A DNA stretch of 64,000 nt, taken from positions 26,393,411 to 26,457,410 of the forward strand of contig NC_067203.1 of NCBI RefSeq assembly GCF_026262505.1, given 5' to 3'. Each line of letters starts with the position of its first letter. Position 1 is the stretch's first letter. Both the position numbers and the translations under genes were made by a program. Origin of the DNA: Trichomonas vaginalis G3 (Eukaryota > Parabasalia > Trichomonadida > Trichomonadidae). This document shows, piece after piece, positions 7,619 to 17,851 of the stretch. The notes beneath the pieces were generated by a model that ran no database searches, was not told the DNA's origin, and worked only from the letters and a program-made list of their open reading frames with translations.

Positions 7619-8854
7619 TTACTCAGAAAAATTTTTCTTTGTATATACGCCGTTCTGTATGTCTAAAAGACTTTTGACATTTGCCAAGAATGTTCGTTTA
7701 GACGCTGCCATATAACCATACTCTTGACAATATTGTTTATATGAATCGTACAATGACCTTTCATCTAAACACTCAAAGTTAGTCTCATCTATAAACAGTT
7801 CATAAACACTCTTGTTTGCTTCTAACAATGTTTGTCTTTCTTCGGTATGTGGAATTTGTCTTGGATTGAAGTTAGAAATATCTAATGTCATGAAATATGA
7901 GAACAAGTGGTTGTAAAAGTTAGGTGTCAAAGTTTCTGCTAAGTCGTCAAAATATTCTGTATCTTGCATATGAGAATCTGACGTTCTGACAACTACATAT
8001 CTTCTGTCAGAACTTTCTAACTTCATCGGAACAACATTGTTTGAAACCATGATGAAGTTTGCAACATTTTCACAAACTCTTTGGTCTTTATATTTTCTTT
8101 CAACAACTCCAACTTTGTCTGTTATAAGACTCTTCAAAGCATCTGAGTTTAAAACCTTTGTTGTATCTATACTTTGAAGTTCGTTACATACTATAAGTTT
8201 CATATTCTCTATTGAAGAGTTAAATTTACCGCAGATGTTTTCTAAGTTTGTCATATTAGGGTTCGAATAGCCCTCTAACAGTTTGCACAAAATATCTGTA
8301 AAGAATGTGTTCTTACCAGTTCCTTGTTTTCCAATTATAATGAGAGCAGTTTCATTTTTAGCACTTGGATATTGTAAGATGTTTGCAAACCAACATAAGA
8401 TATACTCATAAACCTTTTCGTTTCCATTGCATATAATTTCTTTGACATGGTCTAACCAAGCTTCTATAACATTTTCTTTCCATTCTACTTGTTCGTATTT
8501 ATATCCAGTGAAGATAGAATAGAAGTTTGGAGAAGGTGTATAGAACTTTATACCACGAACTGAAAAATCTTCTAACTTTGACAATAAGATATCCCAAGCA
8601 TCTAACATCTTCATACCAACTTGTACGACTTTTATTTTCTTAAGTTTCTGTCTACATTCTTGTTCTGAAACTATGGTTGCTCTTGGTTTGTTAAAGACAA
8701 CATCCCATTCTTTCATGACATAACATTCTGGGGCAGAGTCGACATAAATGACTAAACGTTTCAAATTCTCGACTGCTTTGTTATAGTCTCGAAATGGACA
8801 CATATTTCTGAACGCTTGGAAGTCATAAAAATCTGAAACATCTATTCTGTACAT
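7619..8854 (-). CDS. D5-type SF3 replication helicase of E1
   Basis: The ATG at 8854 (MYRIDVSDF) is preferred, because the frame upstream belongs to a structural gene and the AT palindrome typical of gene starts lies just before. The 411-residue protein has a D5_N-like region (about 80-165), Walker A GKQGTGKN (about 175-182), Walker B MKLIVCNEL (about 218-226) and an SF3 sensor FIMVSNN (about 267-273), ending in a helix-turn-helix-like tail. SF3 helicases unwind DNA at the origin of small and large DNA viruses. The central part is clearly homologous to the larger helicase at 48887-51196, but no primase domain is seen here. Confidence 0.88.
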   Translation of the reverse strand: MYRIDVSDFYDFQAFRNMCPFRDYNKAVENLKRLVIYVDSAPECYVMKEWDVVFNKPRATIVSEQECRQKLKKIKVVQVGMKMLDAWDILLSKLEDFSVRGIKFYTPSPNFYSIFTGYKYEQVEWKENVIEAWLDHVKEIICNGNEKVYEYILCWFANILQYPSAKNETALIIIGKQGTGKNTFFTDILCKLLEGYSNPNMTNLENICGKFNSSIENMKLIVCNELQSIDTTKVLNSDALKSLITDKVGVVERKYKDQRVCENVANFIMVSNNVVPMKLESSDRRYVVVRTSDSHMQDTEYFDDLAETLTPNFYNHLFSYFMTLDISNFNPRQIPHTEERQTLLEANKSVYELFIDETNFECLDERSLYDSYKQYCQEYGYMAASKRTFLANVKSLLDIQNGVYTKKNFSE

Positions 8855-8879
8855 TTTTATAAAAATAAAAAAAATATTT

Positions 8880-9670
8880 TTTTTATTCTTGACTTTGTTT
8901 GTTGCATTTGTTGTTCTTGAGCTATTTGTTGTTGAAGTTGTTCTTGTAGTAATACTTTCACCAGTTGCATCTTCCAATTCGAAACTTTCTGCCGTCATTG
9001 ACAAATACATAGGACATAAAAGTTTTACAGGAACAAAGTTTGCGTCGACTAAGGTTAAGTTTATGTTTGCTAAAGTGTTTGAGTTTACTAAAGCTGAAAA
9101 TTCTGCATTCGAATGAACAATAGGCAAACCAGCAAGAAAGTGTTGTTTATACGCATGAGTATCTTTTGGTCATAGTAGTTTCTGTCGACATTCGAATAGC
9201 ACTTTGAACCTAAGTTTGAAACAATATATAAAATAGGTGTACTTAAAGTCAATGGAACAGACAAACCTTGTATGACACCTTTTCCTGTTATAGGAAACGT
9301 TGGTAGTAAAAACCAGATATAAGTTTTGTATTATAGCTCATATCGTTTATACTAAACTCAGTCGGACATCCAAACATAATGAAACCTGCTCTAGTTGCAG
9401 CACATGTTACATCCGTCCTTAAAGTATTAAATAAGTCAACAAAACCTGTTGGTGGTATATCTGAGTAAGTATCTTCAAAGAAGTATTTTTTTACCATTCA
9501 CAACAACAAAGTCTTCTGGTGTCAAAAGAGCAAAACAGGCTTTAGTCGTCATCGTGTTTAAGGTCAGTTTACAATATCGTCCTTGAGGACTTTGTAAGTT
9601 TGTTGTTATAGAATTATATGACTCAGGGTTTTTAGTCGTAATAGTATAAACCACTATGTCTTCTGCCATT
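8880..9670 (-). pseudogene. Capsid-associated (minor capsid/penton-like) gene remnant of E1
   Basis: Several short minus-strand ORFs in series encode beta-rich sequence without charged repeats. The downstream piece carries a pattern (NSNTLANINLTLVDANFVPV then a hydrophobic strand) like the C-terminal segment of the structural-type ORF at 46219-46530 in the second element. In Polinton-like viruses a gene of this kind next to the ATPase and major capsid gene usually encodes the minor capsid or penton protein. The copy looks broken, with a few breaks. Family is inferred. Confidence 0.45.
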
Positions 9671-9687
9671 TACTTAGCAAGTAAATT

Positions 9688-10254
9688 TTAATGAAATGTT
9701 GTGGTCGTCAAATATTTTATGACGTCTGGGAAACTATACTTTAAGTTCAACGTTTCACCTCCTTTCATAACGTATATCTTGTCAATGACATTATATGAAA
9801 CACCACAGCAACTAACGTCGGGTTCTATTTCTTTGATGTTTATATCGTCTGCCTCTGTCAAAAGTTTCAATAGTTCTTTCAAAACTTCATGAGGTGCGAT
9901 GACATATGAGTTCACTTTTACAGGGTTGTGCTCAACCAAGTTTAACATTATACCTAAAGCTTGACAAATCTTCTCCTGAGTTTTAAGTTTGTCTTTAAGT
10001 TGTTGGTAGTCGTTTCGAATATCTGCAACAGAACTTAACTCTCTGCTAACTTCAGGGTATGTTGGTTGTTCTTTTACAGGAACTATTGTTATACCATCTT
10101 CGTCTTCGTATGGTTTCCCCACTTCAACATCTCTTTCTTTGACATTGACAACAACACTTTGACTGTTTGTTTGAGTTGGTGAATTTAACTTCACATCTGC
10201 CACCGCCATTAAACCTTTTGAAACACTTACGCTTCTATTTTTCGGAAATGACAT
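9688..10254 (-). CDS. VSCCG-motif virion-type protein of E1
   Basis: The ATG at 10254 (MSFPKNRSVSVSKG) is chosen over upstream in-frame codons, because the divergent plus-strand gene starts 19 bases away. The protein has a disordered N-terminal part, a coiled-coil-like stretch (DYQQLKDKLKTQEKICQ), a helical region, then the motif DVSCCGVSYNVIDKIYVMKG near the C-terminus. The ORF at 44671-45279 in the second element has the same architecture and ends EVSCCG...IKISKNG. It is therefore a conserved protein of these elements, placed in the structural cluster in both. Function unknown. Confidence 0.65.
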   Translation of the reverse strand: MSFPKNRSVSVSKGLMAVADVKLNSPTQTNSQSVVVNVKERDVEVGKPYEDEDGITIVPVKEQPTYPEVSRELSSVADIRNDYQQLKDKLKTQEKICQALGIMLNLVEHNPVKVNSYVIAPHEVLKELLKLLTEADDINIKEIEPDVSCCGVSYNVIDKIYVMKGGETLNLKYSFPDVIKYLTTTTFH

Positions 10255-10272
10255 TTTACTTAGAATAAAAAG

Positions 10273-10479
10273 ATGGACGTATTTGAGTATCTCTTCGAAT
10301 TGAAGCAAAACAAAGTTACACACACCAAACAATACAAGTTCATTGACAGAATAGTTCTTTATACAAACAATGGAAAATGTTATAGAATAGCAATATTTGC
10401 TGAACCAAAATATTTCCATAAAGCAAAGAAAGTTGGTATAACTGAAATGGTGAAAGTTCTTGAAGCAGACAAAATATAA
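10273..10479 (+). CDS. Small unknown protein divergent from the VSCCG gene
   Basis: A 68-residue ORF starting MDVFEYLFELKQNKVTHTKQ, basic and beta-rich (IVLYTNNGKCYRIAIFAEP). It shares an 18-bp divergent gap with the minus-strand gene at 9688-10254, so both promoters must lie in or across each other's 5' ends. The sequence to about 10680 also looks coding-like on this strand. Not recognised. Confidence 0.45.
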   Translation: MDVFEYLFELKQNKVTHTKQYKFIDRIVLYTNNGKCYRIAIFAEPKYFHKAKKVGITEMVKVLEADKI

Positions 10480-10669
10480 CAACAAAACTTACAGATATTT
10501 CTAAAGGAAAGTTTATAATACAATTTTATGTCAAAACTGGCGTACTGTCAATATTTGACGGAGAGAAGTCAGTTCAAGAACAACTTACTGACCTGCTGCC
10601 AAAATCTGCTCGATGGAAGCTGTCGTTATGCCAATCTGAGGAGCCCAGCAGGTTTCATCGAACGAATCT

Positions 10670-12201
10670 TCAAAAGAGCATCTTTCCGTGAAAAGTGCTA
10701 TTGGTTTTTGTAAACTTCTTTGCTCTCAATTCATTTGGACCGTCTCTGTCACCAGTATATTGTATTTGAACTGTACCAACAGTTGAAATACCACCATTAA
10801 AAGTCTTCTGAGTCAGCAAATGGATTATGCCAAGCCAAAAGTTTGAACGGTCTCCATTTGTATATTGAGTGTTTTGAGCTCCTGTATGAGTCCATACTTT
10901 CACATATGGCATAATAGAACTTTGCATTTCAGGGTTTATGGTTGTTGTGAAGTTGTTGTTAAAGTTCATAGCATCTAATGTCAAGTTGTATGACCTCATA
11001 TCCTCAACTGTAGAATATTCTTCTCTTGGATAATATTTGCCATCTATGTTTATATGATATTTTAATACCGGGGTTGTAGAAGCAAGAATAGTCATTTATA
11101 GTTCGTCTGAACAGTACAAACATAGTATCTGCATGTTTCATTGCAGTTGTTAAAGCAATATCTGTTTTGCACCTGGGTCAGCACTTTGGTTTCCAACTTC
11201 ACCTGCAAAGTCTTTGACAGATATTTGGTGTATAGGGAACATAAGTGGAACTGCAATATATTTGGCAGCTAAAGCATTTGAAATATCTGGGTCCAACATA
11301 TAGACTGCAAGTCTGCTTTCTATTCTCTTGCATTCAAACTTTTCGCATGTGAACTTAACTGGGTCCCAAGCAGTTTCCAGCAGCATTGAAATAATAGTTT
11401 ACTTCAGTGTTGAGGTTTGAGAAACCAAAGTCTAAGTCAACTTTGTCTTTGCAAAAGTCGGCGAATGACGTTTGATTTGCTCCCTTTACGTCTGTAAGAG
11501 TGAATGGGTCTTGTGTTGGTGCAATGACTAAGTTATTTTTGCTTGGAGTAAGTTCGATAGAAATTTTCCTGCCCAGTTTGGCAAGTATCTTAAAAACCTG
11601 AAGATGAGGAAAGATGACAAAGGAACTCTAAGTTTTCAGTTTTACTTTGGTTACTGCTGCTGCAGTTTGTCCAGAAAGGTTAACATAAACTCCTGGAACG
11701 TTAGGGTCAAGTCTTCTTATTTTCTCAATAGTTGCATACTGGTCTGTTTGTTCTCTAGCTTGTGGTTGTACTGAGTTTCTCAAAGCGAACCATTCATAGT
11801 TTGCCCATGTTACTGTTTGAACTAAGTCAGAGTTAGAATATATCTTATATCCCATAAAAACTTCTGGAGCATATTGGTATCCGACATAGAAAATTCCATT
11901 GCAACCTTTCTTGTCAGACAACTTGGCAGAAGGTTTTATTTCAATGTCTTGTTCCACGTATAAGAAAAAGAGTTGTCAATAGAAAATTATATGAAAACCT
12001 GTCGCATGCAATATCTACTGTTGTTGAAGAACCTTCTCCAAACTCACCTACGTTTCCATAAGAAACAGCAGTTGTATATTCGTAAGTTCCAGGAACTATT
12101 TCTGACCTTCTAATGGCATTGTCGCATTCGTTATACCATTCGGAAACATTTCCATTCATGGCATCCAAAACTGTTGGCGTTATATTCTGAGCGGCGTACA
12201 T
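10670..12201 (-). pseudogene. Major-capsid-like gene remnant of E1
   Basis: A run of minus-strand ORFs (12201 to 10670) with beta-rich sequence, few charged tracts and motifs such as GIFYVGYQYAPEVFMGYKIY and DLVQTVTWANYEWFALRN. The first resembles the FVGYKSSNQSFKQLEVE stretch of the 546-residue capsid-like protein at 41170-42810. Size, position next to the VSCCG gene and composition fit a double-jelly-roll major capsid protein of Polinton-like viruses. The copy looks broken, with several breaks. The capsid assignment is inferred. Confidence 0.5.
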
Positions 12202-12268
12202 TTCATATGGGTAAAAATATAGAATAGTTGGGTTTATATGTCATAATAGAACCCACTCCGACCAGGCT

Positions 12269-13410
12269 TTACTTTCTTCCTGACTGAGTTTTTAACTCTT
12301 CTTTTTCCTTCATTGCCTCTGCTTGAAGTTGTTGCATCTTTGCATTATGTTCATCTAGTATGTTGCAAATTTCCCATGTCCTTTTTGCCTTTTGGCTCTG
12401 GTCGCCCATCTCAGGTAACCTATATCCTAGAAAGAGTTTGTCATAGTCTGTATTTGAGTCTTCGCGTATTGTTTGCATGACTCTTTCCTGAGTTTCTGGT
12501 TCAAGCTCTTCAAACAGTGCCTGTCCATATGGAATATGCTCGTTTCCAAATATATGTTTTTGTAGCCATTCTGGTTTTCTTTTCCATGTTACCAACTATA
12601 TCTTTTGTGAATGGGAAAGCTTCTACCCAATCTTTCAGTCTTTGCGTCGTTTATTTCTGTAGTTGGTTTTATTTTGTCAAGGAACATGTTTTTCAATACT
12701 AACATTTCATTTGGTTACTGTCCATTTGAGTTTTCTTAAATATTCATCCCTTCTCAGTTCATTGTCTGCAAAGTAAGTTTTTATGACATTTTGTAAACTT
12801 TCGTTTGCAAGGTCATGTACAATAGGTTCTCTTCCTTCGCTCTCCCTAACTTTCTTTCTAAACTCTTCACCAAATATACCATCTCTATGGTTCTGTGTAG
12901 TTCTTTGAGATAAATGTTCTAGAACGTCAGGTGTTATATTTCCATCAGCCATGTTCATTTCATACTGGTCCAAAATATCTGCATGTTTCATATCTTTCAA
13001 TGGCATTAAAGCCGCGCTTAAAATACCAGCTATATCTGGTTCACCATTGACTTCCATTGCGTCTACAACTTTCTTGGAATTGAGGTTGTAAGTTTATGAA
13101 CCACCTATCCGGGTTAGCTTTATGACCCCATCTCATTGTAGTTCCATCGTCTGCAGAAACAAAAGTAGGTTTGTTTCCATCTTGGTTAGGTTCTGAATGA
13201 ACTTTAAACAATGTTTCATTTCTATATGTTTTCTTGAAATTTAACCTTTTATTTTCACCGAGTTCATCCGAAGATTGAACGTTAAATGCTCGTAAGTAAA
13301 AAGGGTTGTTGTATTTGTGTACATTTTCTTCAGTACTTCCATTCTATGCTGAATATTTTCATCTGGTGTTGGAGTCTTTGTATGTCGGCAAACATTTTTC
13401 GATATTCTTC
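12269..13410 (-). pseudogene. Unknown structural-cluster gene(s) of E1, worn
   Basis: Two clear ORFs (12269-12595 and 12707-13057) and more coding-like sequence up to about 13410 lie between the capsid-like region and the long coiled-coil gene. The pieces are charged and helical (WEICNILDEHNAKMQQLQAE; ILDQYEMNMADGNITPDVLE). By position they correspond to the 43691-44586 region of the second element, but I cannot show sequence likeness. The region looks broken in a few places. Confidence 0.4.
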
Positions 13411-13417
13411 TACTATG

Positions 13418-15460
13418 TCAGCCGAATTTTTTTAGACTCTTGGAAATATTCCATATTCTCCGCATACTCTTGTTGAGGGCAAGATTTTTCGGCTGTTCCA
13501 AATCTTCATCTAGTTCTGTGAGGTTAGTTTCCAAAGGAAGGACTTGTTCGTTTCCTTCAGGCTCTTCTAGCTGTTGTTGCTGAACTATTTCTTCCATGTC
13601 TGGTTGTATCTGAACTTCTTCCTGTGGAGTTTCTTGTACCTCATCTGCTGGCATTTCATATATTCCGAGACCGTTTTTAACAATTTCCCTATCTACGTCA
13701 TCCGCATTCATAAGCTTTTGTTCTTTCGTTCCGTCTCTATTTTTTACGCGTTTCATGACGAAAGTTGAATTGTCATTTAGCTCTGACATCAAATATCTCG
13801 GAGTAAATTCATCCATGTCATTTGGATGATATGCTATTAAATCATATCTCTTAGCGAGCTTGTATTTTCCAGGTTTGAGATTATATCCGTTTTGGTGCTG
13901 AGCCATAAAGCTAAATAGGTTCGGGTCAGTATTTCCATCCTTGAACTTTCCAATAGCTTCTTTATATCTGTCACTAAAGTCAACAGTATCTGGGAAACCA
14001 CACTCTTCTTTAAGCATTTTTAAGAATTCTTGGTTTCCTTGTTCTCTACTTCTTTTATGTCCTTGTTCTGTTTGTGGTTGTTGTTGTGCAGGGTTTTGAA
14101 CTGTTGGTTGTTGTGTTGGTTGTTGTGCTGGATTTTGAACTGTTGGTTGCTGTGCTGGTTGTTGTGTTGGTTGTTGTGCTGGTTGTGGAGGTGGTTGTTG
14201 TGCATGCCTGTGTCTGTGTCCATGTGACGATGTAAATGTTTTAGGTAGTCCTGGTGCAGGTGCTTCTCTTGGAGGGTTTGGTGGTATATAAGTTCCACCA
14301 GCTGGCACATATGTTCCATCTGCAGCGTAATGTCCTACCTGACTTTTCGTTCTTAAGAAAGCATTTACTAGGTCTGTTTTGGTCTGTTGTAACTCTTTTT
14401 CTTGACTTTTCACAACAGTTGCTCTAACGGCGTCATAGGCACTTTGAACTGCCTGTCTCGTTGCTGCATCTGTTATTTTCGTCATATTTTGTGCTACTTC
14501 TTTTAACTCTTTGTCGAAACCTTCAGACTTCAGTTTCTTTCCAGATGAGAAGTCGTTCACTTGTTTCACCTTACTATGAAGAGCTTCGAAAGCGTTCTTA
14601 AAGTCAGCATTTGTTAAAGCTTCATTTGAACTGTCTTCATCCGCTTGTATTTTTGTCCTTATTGACCCTATGAGTTGGGCTGCTTTAGCGTTGGCTTGGG
14701 CATCTAACCAGTCATTGTTAGCTTTTATATATTCTGCGCTTTTCATTGCCTTTTGCATGGCTGCGTCGTTATTTTTACTTTCTTGTGCTAAGTTTTCATA
14801 CTGTACGGTTTGGTTTTGCAACTGTAAAAGTTTTTCTGCCTTTACATTTGCTTCAACTTCTTTTTTATACTCATCGCTATCCATATATGTCTTCAGGGCT
14901 TTTTGTTTTATTTCTTCATCTTTCAGTACTTTATATTGAGTAGTATGGTTTTTCAAATTTATGACATCTTGTTCCATTTTTGCTACTTCTGCTGCTTTTT
15001 CTGACACTTTTTTCGCATATTCCTCTGTACTTAGTTCTTTCAGTTGTTCTTCTTTCTTCTTTTTCTCTACGTTTAACTCATTGAGTTTCTTTGTGTGTCT
15101 GTCATATTCTAGTTTCTTTTCGTTTTCACCTATTTGCTTCTGTATGTCTATGTTTGACTTTTTGACATCTGCTATTTGATTTTTGAGTGAACTCAAATTC
15201 ATTTGACTTTGAGGGTTATATGCTGTTCCGTCTGCAGCTCCACCATAGCCTGCCATTTTCGCTAAAAGTGCCGCTCTTAAACCTCCACTCTGTGCACCAA
15301 CAACTCGGTTTAAAAGCATAGGATTGCTTGACATTTGTTGCAACATAGTGGGGTCATTCAGCATTTGTTGTTGCAACTGTTGTTGTGGTGTCAGTTTTAC
15401 TATTGGATGTTTCAATGCTCCCTTCCTCTTACGTATATTCTTACGTAGCTTACGTGGCAT
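13418..15460 (-). CDS. Long coiled-coil protein with PAQQPTQQ repeats
   Basis: The ATG at 15460 (MPRKLRKNIRKRKG) gives a 680-residue protein with a very basic start, a Q/M-rich stretch, a long coiled coil (about residues 80-380, e.g. KKKEEQLKELSTEEYAKKVS), a P/H/Q-rich low-complexity zone with repeated QQPTQQPAQQP, then a folded-looking C-terminal third (ECGFPDTVDFSDRYKEAIG) and a basic end RRIWNISKSLKKF. In position it is the outermost gene of the structural block. A core, scaffold or tegument-like role is possible; no family is recognised. Confidence 0.6.
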   Translation of the reverse strand: MPRKLRKNIRKRKGALKHPIVKLTPQQQLQQQMLNDPTMLQQMSSNPMLLNRVVGAQSGGLRAALLAKMAGYGGAADGTAYNPQSQMNLSSLKNQIADVKKSNIDIQKQIGENEKKLEYDRHTKKLNELNVEKKKKEEQLKELSTEEYAKKVSEKAAEVAKMEQDVINLKNHTTQYKVLKDEEIKQKALKTYMDSDEYKKEVEANVKAEKLLQLQNQTVQYENLAQESKNNDAAMQKAMKSAEYIKANNDWLDAQANAKAAQLIGSIRTKIQADEDSSNEALTNADFKNAFEALHSKVKQVNDFSSGKKLKSEGFDKELKEVAQNMTKITDAATRQAVQSAYDAVRATVVKSQEKELQQTKTDLVNAFLRTKSQVGHYAADGTYVPAGGTYIPPNPPREAPAPGLPKTFTSSHGHRHRHAQQPPPQPAQQPTQQPAQQPTVQNPAQQPTQQPTVQNPAQQQPQTEQGHKRSREQGNQEFLKMLKEECGFPDTVDFSDRYKEAIGKFKDGNTDPNLFSFMAQHQNGYNLKPGKYKLAKRYDLIAYHPNDMDEFTPRYLMSELNDNSTFVMKRVKNRDGTKEQKLMNADDVDREIVKNGLGIYEMPADEVQETPQEEVQIQPDMEEIVQQQQLEEPEGNEQVLPLETNLTELDEDLEQPKNLALNKSMRRIWNISKSLKKFG

Positions 15461-15479
15461 TTTAAGTGAAGTTAAAAAC

Positions 15480-16320
15480 ATTTACGATGAAGAAGTCTTG
15501 ACAAAACATTTACGATGAAATCATGAGTTTTCTACCCTCTTGAATTTTCATGAAATTTACACCAAAAATATATTTTATGTTAGAATGTTAGATCTAACAT
15601 GTTTTCTAACATGTTTTCTAACATCGTAGAAAACTCTTGAAAATCATGAAATTTACACCAAAAAATAATGTTTATGTTAGAATGTTAGATCTAACCTTCT
15701 ACCCTAAATTATATTTTTGGGTCCTTTACGCTCATTACGAAGAAGTCTTGACAAAACATATACGATGAAGAAGTTTCGACAAAACATTTACGATGAAATT
15801 CATGAGTTTTCTACGATGTTAGAAAACATGTTAGAAAACGTGTTAGATCTAACATTCTAACATAAACATTATTTTTGGGTCATTTACGCTCATTACGAAG
15901 AAGTCTTGACAAAACATTTACGTTCATGTTTGACAAAACATTTACGAAGAAGTCTTGACAAAACATTTACGTTCATGTTTGACAAAACATTTACGAAGAA
16001 GTCTTGACAAAACATTTACGATGAAGTCTTGACAAAACATTTACGATGAAATTCATGACAAAACATTTACGATGAAGAAGTTTCGACAAAACATTTACGA
16101 AGAAATCATGAGTTTTCTACGATGTTAGAAAACATGTTAGAAAACGTGTTAGATCTAACATTCTAACATAAACATTATTTTTGGGTCATTTACGCTCATT
16201 ACGAAGAAGTCTTGACAAAACATTTACGATGAAGTCTTGACAAAACATTTACGAAGAAGTCTTGACAAAACATTTACGATGAAATCATGACAAAACATTT
16301 ACGATGAAATCATGACAAAA
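15480..16320. repeat. Dense subterminal repeats of E1
   Basis: A mosaic of short direct repeats (units around GACAAAACATTTACGA with AAGAAGTCTT or ATGAAATCA spacers, roughly 22 bp) and several TTAGATCTAA repeat units in both orientations. No ORF of note. Position just inside the element end suggests a subterminal origin, recombination or regulatory zone. Confidence 0.8.
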
Positions 16321-16468
16321 AAGTCAACGGCTGGTCGGCTGGGGTTCGGTCCTCCTCTTGGGTCTTGGGAAAAATTCTTAGGGCTGGAAGCCCTCCGAAT
16401 AAAAACTTCATTTATACTAAACATCTTCAGGGCTAGAAGGCACGAAGTGCCTGGAAGCCCCACTACCT
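16321..16468. repeat. Right terminal segment of E1 with nested hairpin
   Basis: Richer in G and C than its surroundings. It has GGGCT-GGAAGCCC near 16380 and a nested palindrome GGGCTAGAAGGCACGAAGTG followed by CCTGGAAGCCC (about 16431-16460), ending CACTACCT before a T run (16468-16493). Likely part of the terminal inverted repeat; its partner would be left of the window. Confidence 0.6.
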
Positions 16469-16493
16469 TTTTTTTTTTTTTTTTTTTTTTTTT

Positions 16494-16740
16494 GAAATAG
16501 TTTGGGATATCAATAAAATTAACAGTGAAAAATATTAATCAGAATAAATACAAAACTTGGGTATTTTATTGAAAAAATATGTGAAAAAGAGTGAAGATCA
16601 ACCGAAATTTTATATTAATATAAAGGATATAAAAGAAATGTGAACGTAAATAAATATAAATTAAAAGATATAATTAAAATTTTTAAATAATTGTATTTGT
16701 AAAGTAAACATGTTTTATTTATGGTTATATACGTGTTTGT
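16494..16740. other. AT-rich spacer
   Basis: Low-complexity A/T sequence between the end of the E1 element and the first hairpin repeat array. I see no gene or structured repeat in it. Confidence 0.6.
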
Positions 16741-17190
16741 TGTTCACTGAGCAACTTTGAGAAGAATCATTTGTGATTCTTGTCAAAGTTGAATCAAAGA
16801 CAACAATTGATAGACAATTGTTGTCTTTGTGTACAACATTCACTTGAATTATAAACAATAACAAGTGTTTGTTGTTCACTGAGCAACTTTGAGAAGAATC
16901 ATTTGTGATTCTTGTCAAAGTTGAATCAAAGACAACAATTGATAGACAATTGTTGTCTTTGTGTACAACATTCACTTGAATTATAAACAATAACAAGTGT
17001 TTGTTGTTCACTGAGCAACTTTGAGAAGAATCATTTGTGATTCTTGTCAAAGTTGAATCAAAGACAACAATTGATAGACAATTGTTGTCTTTGTGTACAA
17101 CATTCACTTGAATTATAAACAATAACAAGTGTTTGTTGTTCACTGAGCAACTTTGAGAAAAATCATTTGTGATTCTTCTCAAAGTTGAAT
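16741..17190 (-). repeat. Hairpin tandem array A, left (132-bp unit)
   Basis: Three and a half near-identical 132-bp units. Each contains small palindromes: AAGAATCATTTGTGATTCTT, a perfect stem AAGACAACAATTG / CAATTGTTGTCTT, and CACTTG / CAAGTG. As 132 is divisible by three, a 155-residue open frame crosses it; I regard that frame as a by-product. The same array occurs inverted at 23075-23362, so the two could be terminal repeats of one large element. Confidence 0.85.
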
Positions 17191-17272
17191 CAAATTTTTA
17201 TTTATTTCATGTATTTCTTTTTAATATCGATATTCCTATTATTATTCTACCGTTTATTAATAAAAATATTTC

Positions 17273-17850
17273 TTGCAAAACCTTAAAAATAAAATTTTGG
17301 ATTCTTCCTTTTCATATACTGTACCCTTAGTTCTTTATTTTAAAAAATCTTATTTGGCGGTTACTCTCAATTTTCTCAATTTTCTGAGCAATGAATTTAT
17401 TTTTTTATATCAAATTTTAATGAATATCAAATCTTGTAAACAAGATGTTGAAAATATTGATATTGGTGATTGTGTCTCTAAGATACCATTTCCTGTTGAC
17501 AAAATAGATGCATTTGACGAAAATATCCTTGTTTTTACCCGGATTGTTATTTATTACGACTTTAAAATTTTAGCATTAGAATCCGATGATATATATCTAT
17601 GTTATTTTCAATGGCAAAACAAATCAACACATAATAAACAAAAGAAAATAGGTACATTATTGTATTCTTTAATGAATAACGAAATTTCACTAGTAGACTT
17701 TATAATGCAAGATCAACAGTTCTCTCTTAACCGTTGCATATGGTGGTGTCTAGACCAAAGCGTTCCAGAATTCTTCAATCAGATACTTTTCATTGTTTTT
17801 ACGCATTTCGATCAAGATTTTATCTTTTATAGCGGTCTTTTTTCAAATAT
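17273..17850 (+). pseudogene. Unknown ORF interrupted by a mariner
   Basis: An open frame with coding-like sequence (first ATG at 17420: MNIKSCKQDVENIDIGDCVS) runs until a mariner element enters at 17850. The frame continues for only about 20 codons after the far end of the mariner (19153) before a stop. The sequence is rich in I, F, Y and L, with SLVDFIMQDQQFSLNRC. I do not recognise it. It may be a host gene fragment or a gene of the composite repeat element around it. Confidence 0.4.
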
Positions 17851-17851
17851 A

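Larger units (their letters stand above)
1..16468. mobile_element. Polinton-like (Maverick-type) element E1, right part
   Basis: A virus-like element whose left end lies outside the window. Parts seen: an HNH endonuclease, an FtsK/A32-type ATPase, a D5-type SF3 helicase, a VSCCG-motif protein homologous to one in the second element, broken capsid-like genes, a long coiled-coil protein and many small ORFs on both strands. The right end is a hairpin-rich segment finishing in CACTACCT at 16461-16468 before a 26-base T run; read inward it starts AGGTAGTGGGG, close to the AGTAGTAGGG end of the element at 39612. No integrase or DNA polymerase is seen in the part present. The element looks broken, with roughly six to ten breaks, mostly in the structural block, so it is probably older than the second element. 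Element identity is well supported; exact family is inference. Confidence 0.75.

Noticed and set aside
16715-17182. 155-aa ORF and its mirror at 23053-23379
   Set aside because: Frame follows from a 132-bp repeat divisible by three; the sequence is a chain of palindromes.
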